From positions 25,491,372-25,555,371 of the forward strand of contig NC_059285.1 in NCBI RefSeq assembly GCF_017591435.1: a DNA stretch of 64,000 nucleotides, given 5' to 3'. This DNA is from Portunus trituberculatus (taxonomy: Eukaryota > Arthropoda > Malacostraca > Decapoda > Portunidae). The position numbers and the translations under genes are program-made. Below are positions 55,616-64,000 of the stretch, one piece after another; position 1 is the first letter of the stretch; each line of letters opens with the position of its first letter. A model generated the notes under the pieces. The model was not told the DNA's origin, did no database searches, and saw nothing but the letters and a program-made list of their open reading frames with translations.

Positions 55616-57425
55616 ACTAAAAAAAAAAAAAAAAAAAAAAAAAAATTCTAATCTCTCTCTCTCTCTCTCCTCCCTTTGTTTCCCTCTCCCTTCCCCTCTT
55701 CCTCTCGAAAGATAAGCTACATGCGTCCCACTTGTGTCTAAAAATGTCACTCTCTCTCTCTCTCCGAAGAGAGAAGCGTCCACTTTCCTCTTCGAAGGCG
55801 ATATAGTAACTAAAAAATAGCAGCATAATACACAAAGTATGACAAGCTTGCACGAGTTTCCCACGCTCGGGCGCGCGGCACTACCACCCGTATATCATAC
55901 AGGCGGGCTTTTTTAACATCCAGCGCGAAGGGGTTAAGGATAACTGAAAGCTGATCCAGAATTCTCAATTCCTACTTTCTCCCTCATTTTGGCAGGACAA
56001 TTTATTGTTTTTATCATATTCATGCAGCTTTCCTAATTTACTTTTTTTTTCATATTCCAAATCTTTTCAGTCATGGAATCAGTGAGTTTTTCCTTTTTAA
56101 AATAAAGCAATAATAGTATCATGTAATAATTCTTTAGAAAAACTGTGGAAACAAGTAACATATTAGTTGAAATGCATCCCTATGGCTGACAAAAAAGTGC
56201 TACTGGAGGGAGGTATTGGTGACCTAATTGGTAATCTAATGTGAGTGTAACTCATAATGTGATAAAAAGAAAAATCCTAAAAAATAACAATAGATAATTT
56301 GATAAAACGGGAAAAATGGCAAGAGCATTATAAGTCCACCAAATTAGCTGTCCTACCTAAAAGTGGGAATTTACAAATGAGCTTAGCCTATTACAATTAT
56401 ATATTTTCTTGGGACTGTAAAACCAATAGCTATTGGTCACTAACTGTCAGGGTCATCAGATATCCACAACCTGGAATATGAAAAAGAGAAAAAATTGGGA
56501 AAGTTACACGAACATGATAAAAACCTTGGACCCTGGAGGAGAAATTAGGGGAGAGGCTGTAAAGGCTGAAGCCAGTGGGTGGAGCCTATTTGATGGGCAA
56601 AGATATGCAAGTCAATCCAAAACCTAGGGTAGAGTTGTCCTCAAATCCTCCTTAAAATTTTTTTTTTCCTTGATTCATCTATAGCTATACCATATGACTA
56701 GTAATCATCAATATAGCAACAGATACAGCATGAATACACCTACAGGTTTCAGAGAAAAAATAAAATCCCTTCTTTTATTCATTAAATGTTTACTTATGCC
56801 TCCTTAACATATATGATGTATAGATTTTATACATGTATTATCTACACTGAGCATCTACTAAACTTTTCATCTCTTACATTGATATAACATAATATATAGA
56901 GTTTTTATGATTTAATATCTATTTGTCATTCTACAATATAGTGGTTAGGTTAAGTTTGCTACTATATTATTTGCAGTGATGGATTAATTAAGGGATGCTG
57001 ATGGCATTCCTGAAATGACACTATTGGAGGCTACCCTGGGGCCACGCAAAAAAAAAAGAGGCCTGAAATAGTGAGACCTAGAAATGTTCCAATTAGAAAA
57101 TAAATGAATGAATAAATAAATAGATAAAGTTGGCAAGGGATTAAGAGTGTCCCCATGACCATCTCACTCCTAAGGCTCAAGATGCCCTTACTCTAACAGT
57201 TTTTGCAGAAATATTTAATATTTTTTAATAAAATTACTATGTATTGATATTAATTATGAAGCCAATAGAAACTATATATTGATTACTATTTGCTTGGGTA
57301 AGTCATAACTATCAGTCAAAAAAGAGAATATTGTAGCAAAGGTGTCTGACATATAGACACCCTAAGACTTATTGCATCATTCATTGCTTATTGTAGTTTA
57401 GAGTAAGTGTTTACTGCTCTTCTGA

Positions 57426-57428
<3 letters not shown>

Positions 57429-57501
<73 letters not shown>
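57429..57501. repeat. (TA)n microsatellite
   Basis: About 36 TA units in AT-rich spacer. Confidence 0.95.
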
Positions 57502-58377
57502 CTCTGCAATACTTTAATATAACTTGATTGGATGTGGATCTCACACAAGATAAACTGCTAATGAAAATTCTTGAAATAACTCATGTAATCTCCCATGACC
57601 TTTTGGTGTGCTCATGATCTAACTGAGTTTCGTAGCATTTCATGTCATGATTGGCCATGAAAATCTCTACACCTTAGTGGTGAAATGTTATGTCTCCACT
57701 GTCACTCCTCCTGATGTAGCCATAGACTGAACAGGTTGGCATAATTACAAAATGTTGAGATGGGTGAATGTCACGCATATCATCAGCAAGGCAATGTTTT
57801 CAGTTGACTTCTGAAAAGGGGGCTGAGCTTAGCGGCTTCACTTCTGTGACATCATAGCCTCTCCTCTCATCTTTCCTCCAAGATAAAAACAACAATGAAT
57901 TTAAGAGACATGGATGAAAAATATCCTTTTCATATATCGTGGTCCAGGACATGTACAGCCAGCACATCTTGATTTAATTTCATTGTCAAGTAAAAAAAAG
58001 AAAAGTATTAAGTTTTGCAATGTGGTATGATAATGTTATAAATTCAGGAAGTGATTTTCCTTCTCTTTTTTTTTTCGTATTTTCACAGGCACTGGATCCA
58101 CATAAATTAGGAGAAACAACATTTATAGAAGAAAACATACACAGTTAAAGAAAATTTCATACAGAATATTTATAGTGTTCCTTCGCTATTTCATAGTTCG
58201 ACTTTTGAGGCCTCACTTTCACAGGTTTTATATATAGATATGTTCTGCGGAGATTTTTTGCTATATCACAGGGGTTCACGGCATCACTTAACACGTCGAG
58301 ACAAAATCGTATATATAGTACTGTACATGTATTGTTTGTATAAATATACAGTACCGTACACATGTTTAGCATACAAA

Positions 58378-58500
58378 AATGTTTATAAGAGTGTGGGGAA
58401 GGGTAATACAGTAGAGGGAACAGTTGATAAAAGTGTGGCGAAGGTTTATACAGTGGCAGGAAGGGTTGATAATAGTGTAGGGAGGTTTAAAAAGGTTTAA
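58378..58500. repeat. Minisatellite of about 43 bp, three degenerate units
   Basis: Units share TTnATAAnAGTGTGG-GAAGG followed by a TA/CAGT-containing end: 58379, 58422 and 58466 starts. The last unit is cut short and merges into GGTTTAAAAAGGTTTAAAA. Confidence 0.6.
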
Positions 58501-59609
58501 AATGTTACGTATATAGCGAAGTATATATGGCGTCCCTGCTTCATGGATTTTCACCTTTTGCTGGTGGTTACAGAACGCATCCCCTGCAATAAACGAGAGA
58601 ACACTGTTTTTTTCAAAGTCAGAAGGTGAATCCTTCCAAGATTTTTCTGGGTTTCTCTTAGTCACTGGTTACAAATTCCACAAAATGAAATATTAACATT
58701 TATTTGTTCTTGTCTCCTAGTTGTCAAGTACGCTGGTTATATGCCTACATTTTTCATATCTGGATTTTTAAAAGATAAATAAATAAAAAGTAACCTTAGT
58801 AAATTCCTTATCTGTAATCCATCTGTCTATCCATCTGACGACTGCACAATAATACAAGGAATGCTTTATGACTTCCCAAATTTTGAAAACATTGTATAAG
58901 GAACCCAACATGAAAGTGTGGTACTGCACATCCAAAGGGACCAATGGGACCTAAGCATCACAAATTCAAATCTTCATCATAAGTATCCACTGAAAGTACT
59001 GATTCCCAAATGTCAAAATTAAAAGTCCTCCATCAAGAGCGACTGATTCAATAATGATTTATCAGGGAAACCAAGACTCAAACACCAAAAAAGATAAATC
59101 AGTGTGATTTTCTGACTTTGTTAAATTGTTATTCTCTTCAAAGAGAATGTGATGAACCACATTTATGTATTTTGCTATTCTTGTTAAATGATTGGGAAAT
59201 CACTGCTTTCATGTTTTAATTAAATCTTATTAATTCAATCATTCTATTGATTCAGTTAGATAGTAAGTTGATCATTCAGTTGGTCAGTAGAGGATCATTC
59301 CAGACTGACAACACTTCATGCAAATTCCTTGTTGATCTTGTCCAGATGGTGATAAATCCCGAGGGTACGGCGTGTTTGCATGGTGCTCGTTGCAAACCCT
59401 AAGGAATGCAGGTAAGCTGCTTGCACCTAACCAGTGAAAGCAGAGGTTCGTGAGTAAATGCCAGCTGGACCGGATGAGGAGCAATCTCGTGACCATGACA
59501 CCAGACCCGTCAGGAACCATCGGCCACCCACCTCACAACCCAACGGTGAACCTCCATCCACAGTACTCTGTTGGACACAAGCAGGGTCAGTATAGGTCAG
59601 AGTAAATGA

Positions 59610-59754
<145 letters not shown>

Positions 59755-60134
59755 GTCTACACCAGTTGTGACACATGTGAAGATGAAAATATACATATCT
59801 CTGCACTCTGTTGAAGTGATGTTTCCAAACACAACACTGAAAATAGCCTATATGATAAGATGTAGTGAAATAGCAAATTTCAGATCTTAGAATGCAATAG
59901 TGATTTTAAGCTACATCTTCAATTCATTTAGGATTTATCGTCACTGCTTAACATAAAACTAATAAGACTTTTCAAGTAATCTTGATGCCATTTTTAAAGT
60001 TCCATGATCCAGAAACTGATTTCTAGTGTATAATTGTATCAATTTAGCAATTAATACAAAATTCATATATTTTGTATTTTTCACTATGTTTCTAGACAAT
60101 GACTAAATAAGTGTGTAGAAACAATACACTTTAA

Positions 60135-63100
60135 AGTGTGTGTGTTGTAATGTACAGAGTTTGAGCGGGGCTCATAGCGTCTTGTCTCCATTTCTCCAAT
60201 TTTTCTTTAAACTTATGCACATTATGTCCTGTAACAACTTCATCACTCAAAGCATTCCACTTTTCCATCATTGTATGTGGAAAACCTTTTTCCAGTATCC
60301 TTCACACTGCCTCCTCCTAATCTTCTTTGCATGTCCTCTTGTCCTTCTAGCTTCTTCTGTCTTCTGTCATCAGCACCAGGTCTATCTTTTCAATGCCATT
60401 AACTATTTTATACATTGTTATTAGATCTCCTCCTTCTCTTCTATCTTGTACGGTTAGCAGTTTCATTTCCTTCAACCTTTCTTCATATGTTAGGTCCTTT
60501 AGTTCCGGCACCATCTTTGTAGCTCTCGTCTTGATCCATTCTAATATTCTTATATCCTTTTCAAGCTCGGTGACCACACCATTGCTGCATGTTCCAGCTT
60601 TAGATGTATAATGGTTGTAATAATATTTGTCATCATATCTTTTTTCCAAGTACTGAAATGGCACTCTAATATTAATCAACATTTTATATGATGATCCAAT
60701 TATCTTACTTATGTGTTTTTCGGGGTTCAAATTTTCTTGTATAACCACTCCCAGTCTTCATTATTTGTTCGTCTCCCATTAGATAGTTCCATACCGTTCT
60801 TCTCTTATTCTTTCCTAATTCCATTACGTGATATTTCTTGCCATTGAATTATATCTTCCACTTGTTACTCTACTCATAAATTTTGTTTATATCTTCCTGC
60901 AACAGCAAACAGTTCTCTTGGGTCTTGATTACTCTTAGCAATTTTACATCATCAGAAAACAAATTAATTGCCCCATTCTGTATGTCATTTACACATACCT
61001 GGAACATAATGGGGCCTAACACTGACTCTTGTGACACTCCACTTGTTACTTTACTACAAGATGAGTATGTATCTCTAATCACAGTTCTCATTTCTCTGTC
61101 CTTCAAGTAATCTCTTATCAAATTAACATAATTCTTCTCAGTCCACCTATGTTCTCTAACAGCCAAAGCAGTTTGCTGTGAGGGACTTTATCAATAGCAT
61201 TTTTTATATCAAAGCATACCATGTCCATCCATCCATCTCTGCTCTCCAGTCCTTCTATTACTCTTAAGTAGAAATTTAATAAGTTAGACACACATGACCT
61301 TCCTGTTCTGAACTCAAATTGTCTGTTCGATATAACATGTTCTTCTTCCAGATATTTAACCCATTTTTCCTTGATAGCAATTTCACACATCTTCCCCACA
61401 ACATTTGCAAGTGACACCGGTCTGAAATTTAATGGCTCAGTTGACTTTCCTCCTTTGAATATTGGGATTATGTTAGCTCTCTTCCATTCCAGTGGTACTC
61501 TCCCTTCTTTCAATGAACTTGTAACCATTTTCTAAATTGGATCTAACAACTCATCTTTACATTCCTTCAGTGCCCAGCCTGATACACCATCTGGCCCCAT
61601 TACTTTTCTGACATCCAGATTTTCTAGTGGTCTTCCAATATCTTCTTTGTGCACTATGATTTCCTGCAAGCCTCTGCAATGTAATGCCCTATTTTGTTCT
61701 GCAAATTCCTCTTCTTCAGTGAACATAGTTTTGAAGCTCTCATTCATTATTTCACTCACTTAATTTGCTGTTTGATATGTTTTCCCTCCTTTAATTTTTT
61801 TTTTTATTGTTTCCTTATTCTTCATACTACCATTTATAAATTTGTAGAAAAGTTTGGGTTCATCTTTGCTTTTTCACACCACATCTTTCTCAAAGTTTCT
61901 TTCTTCCTCTCTCCTTACTCTAATATATCAATTTTTTGCATCCCTTTATTGCTGTCTGTTGTTTTCATTTCTCTGCTAATTGAGTTTCTTCCAAGCTTTA
62001 TCTTTTCCCTTTTAAATTCTATACATCTGGCATTGTACCAAGCATGTATACTTTTCTTTACTCTATAGATAGGTACGTATTTCTTCATTCCTTCATTATA
62101 TTTCTGTAAGAATATTTCATATTTCCCCTATATTGTCTTTCTGTCCATAATGTTCCACCATTCAGTTTCACCAATTTTTTTTTTTTTCATTTTCAAAATC
62201 TTGCATAATTTAATCTCTCCTTTTTGTAGTCTTCTCTGTATCTTATCCAGTCCTCTTCCTGCATTTCCAACACTAATGTTACATGGTCACTTCTTCCCAT
62301 TGGACTAAGGTAATGTATGCTAGGATGGGGCTCTGGCTTCTTTGTGAATACTAGGTCAAGCAACAAAGGTTCTTCTTCCCCTCTGTACCGTGTTGATTCT
62401 TCCACCCACTGATCCAATGGGTGTCAAATGTAACACCTTGCTCCATGATCCAGCATTACCCATTACTTCCATCTCTCTCCAATTTACTCCTTTACAGTTA
62501 CAGTCTCCCACTAACAGTATTTTCCCATCTCTTTATCATATTTTCTAAGCCCTTAATCACCTCTCCTTGCATTTCCTTATGTTCCCCTCAGTTCTCCATT
62601 TATTTGTCTTAGGTGGCACATACGTAACTGTGATTCTCCTTTTTATCAATTCCTCTGTTTTGATTGTTACTCCCATTACTTCCACCATGCCATCGCCATA
62701 TTACAATTCCTCCACACATATATTATCACGAACCATTATTAACACTCCTCCTCCCTCTTTTCTCATCCTGTTTCTTCTCTGGCTATTACATCCCGCCTCA
62801 TTAAAGTTAACATGGATCCCTACCTTTAGCTTTGTTTCTACAATAAAACTTACATCCAGTCTTTTTTTCTTCAAATAATCTCTAACCTCCAACGCGCTGG
62901 ATAACAACACTCTTAATTTCTTGCCTCTTCCATGACTTCCTCCTTCCGAAGATATCACTTCTTCAGTCTCATATCTAGAACCCTCAAGTAGAAATTCTTC
63001 CCGATCTCCATCCATTTCTTGCTTTTTTCCTTAGCTTCATTTCTTAGCACTCTCTCCTTTTCCCTCTCTTTCAGGTTCATATCTCTTTTTATCTATACAT

Positions 63101-63425
63101 CATTAAATTCAGCAACATCAGCCAGTTTCCCTTTTCTTGTCATAATCTCCTTCTCACTTTCATTGGTATCTTTTCCCACCTTCACTAAACATTCCCAACC
63201 TAATCACTTCCTCCACTTGCTGGTCCTACTCCTGTGTGTTGTCTTGAACATATTTAACAATACTTTTGCCCAATTCTCTCTTTTCTCGCCCTCGCATGAA
63301 CTTGTTTGGATTTTTTTTTTTCCTTCAGCCCAAAAATTAAGAAACATTTCCTCTTATCCACTGTATCCCTCACTAGATTTTTCTCGTTCTTAATTACTTG
63401 TATAACAGTGTCCTTTACCTTTATC
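60135..63425 (-). mobile_element. CR1-like LINE, copy F, strongly diverged
   Basis: Same order as copies A-E read on the minus strand: scraps of ORF1 (63425-63020), EN (63015-62190), RT (61760-60870), RT C-terminus (60748-60347), 3' end near 60135 with TGTGTGTG beside it. It is clearly related but with far more substitutions. A jockey-like LINE has inserted in its ORF1 at 63426. Confidence 0.75.
60347..63015 (-). pseudogene. LINE F ORF2 (EN-RT)
   Basis: EN: LSSALEVRDYLKKKRLDVSF, IVETKLKVG near 62840, STRYRGEEEPLLLDLVFTKK near 62400, MGRSDHVTLVLEMQ near 62290. RT: VRKVMGPDGVSGWALKECKD near 61600, GRVPLEWKRANIIPIFKGGK, FRPVSLANVVGKMCEIAIKE, FEFRTGRSCVSNLLNFYLRV, CFDIKNAIDKVPHSKLLWLL, then LFSDDVKLLRVIKT near 60945 (active site F-S-D-D). 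C-terminus: ATKMVPELKDLTYEERLKEM. Dead copy with many frame breaks. Confidence 0.75.
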
Positions 63426-64000
63426 TTTTTTTTTTTTTTTTTTTTTTTTTTACATAGGGAAGAGGGCCAGCCAAGGGCAAGAAAAAGAAAGTAAAAAAAA
63501 AAAGGCCCACTTGAGTGCTGGCTCTAAAAAGTGTAAAAAGTGCCAAAACCGTCAGCCAAAATTAGGGGAGCAAAATACCTCGATACCTCCCTCTTAAAAG
63601 AAGACAAGTTGTAGGAATTCAAAAATACAGATGCAGGGAGGGAGTTCCAGAGTTTACCAGTGAAAGGGATGAATGATTGAGAGTACTAGTTAACTCTTGC
63701 ATTAGAGAGTTGGACAGAATAGGGATGAGAGGAAGAAGAAAGCCTTGTGCAGCGAGGCCGCAGGAGAAGGGGAGGCATGCAGTTAGCAAGATCAGTAGAA
63801 CAGTTACCATGAAAATAGCGATAAAAGATAGAAAGGGATGCAACATTTCGGCGGTGAGAAAGAGGCTGAAGACAGTTAGTGAGAGGAGGGGAGTTGATGA
63901 GACGAAGAGCTTTCGATTCCACCCTATCAAGCAAAACTGTGTGACTGGAACCCCCTCAAACATGTGAAGAGTACTCCATACAGGGACGGATAAGGATAAG
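63426..64000 (-). mobile_element. Jockey-like LINE 3' end (copy J3), runs off the window
   Basis: Poly(A) tail seen as T-run 63428-63451 on the plus strand. Reading leftward on the minus strand from 64000: LDRVESKALRLINSPPLTNC, SHRRNVASLSIFYRYFHGNC, DLANCMPP, the same C-terminal RT text as J1 and J2. The 5' side continues beyond the window. Confidence 0.85.

Larger units (their letters stand above)
51756..55933. mobile_element. piggyBac-type non-autonomous element hosting a LINE and a SINE
   Basis: Ends CCCCTTC... and inverted ...GAAGGGG, flanked by TTAA on both sides (51752-51755, 55934-55937). Without the LINE E/SINE block (about 3.45 kb) the element is about 0.7 kb. No transposase gene. 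Its inside begins with two TGACGCCTAnnTAGGCGTCA palindromes and contains repeated CGAAAGATAAGCTACATGCGTCC-like lines (split across 51960, 52106 and 55707). Confidence 0.75.

Noticed and set aside
59284..59590. GC-richer patch with a 78-codon minus-strand frame
   Set aside because: No recognisable domain, no splice evidence, and composition alone is not enough.

Overview
This window looks like a transposon-dense stretch of an arthropod genome, most probably a decapod crustacean. The grounds are indirect: long (TA)n, (AC)n and (CT)n microsatellites, a tRNA-Val-derived SINE, CR1-like LINEs ending in short tandem repeats, DIRS and P-type elements, and a (CCTAA)n tract that matches the arthropod telomere repeat. 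No database search was possible. Clade names rest on protein motifs, gene order, terminal repeats and target-site duplications that I could read.

Layout, left to right. 1-5719: a decayed Ty3/gypsy-type element whose integrase lies before the reverse transcriptase (Gmr1-like order), ending in an LTR that is followed by a primer-binding site. 5858-6600: 3' scrap of a jockey-like LINE. 7088-9599 (minus): a four-exon Myb/SANT-like gene with an in-frame TAG. 9961-12478: a second gypsy element with most of pol deleted in frame. 12871-22605: an A-rich LINE (ORF1, EN, RT) split by a nested block, in which a foldback segment (14278-18990) holds a P-superfamily element with a THAP exon (14540-18496), which in turn holds a piggyBac element (14701-17635) with an intact 601-codon transposase. 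22640-26870: a longer jockey-like LINE with a giant TA/TG/TA microsatellite in its leader.

27376-41910 (minus): a head-to-tail array of CR1-like LINEs (A, B and a D/C mosaic) joined at (AC)n tracts. 41911-43678: non-coding repeats and a foldback MITE. 43679-46022: the end of an RNase H-bearing LINE carrying a hAT MITE with a perfect 8-bp duplication. 46387-47518: a Tigger/mariner-like MITE. 47521-51297: a DIRS-like tyrosine-recombinase retroelement, internally deleted. 51756-55933: a piggyBac-type non-autonomous element (TTAA duplications) that received CR1-like LINE E and a tRNA-Val SINE. 55938-60134: no genes seen. 60135-63425 (minus): a diverged CR1-like LINE F, interrupted by a jockey-like LINE end (63426-64000).

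Nothing here looks like an ordinary conserved host gene; the Myb/SANT-like locus is the only candidate. The only long uninterrupted enzyme frame is the piggyBac transposase. The interest of the window lies in its nested insertion history, readable from four clean target-site duplications (GGTAGAAC, TTAA twice, CTCTAAAG) and from comparison of sister copies.
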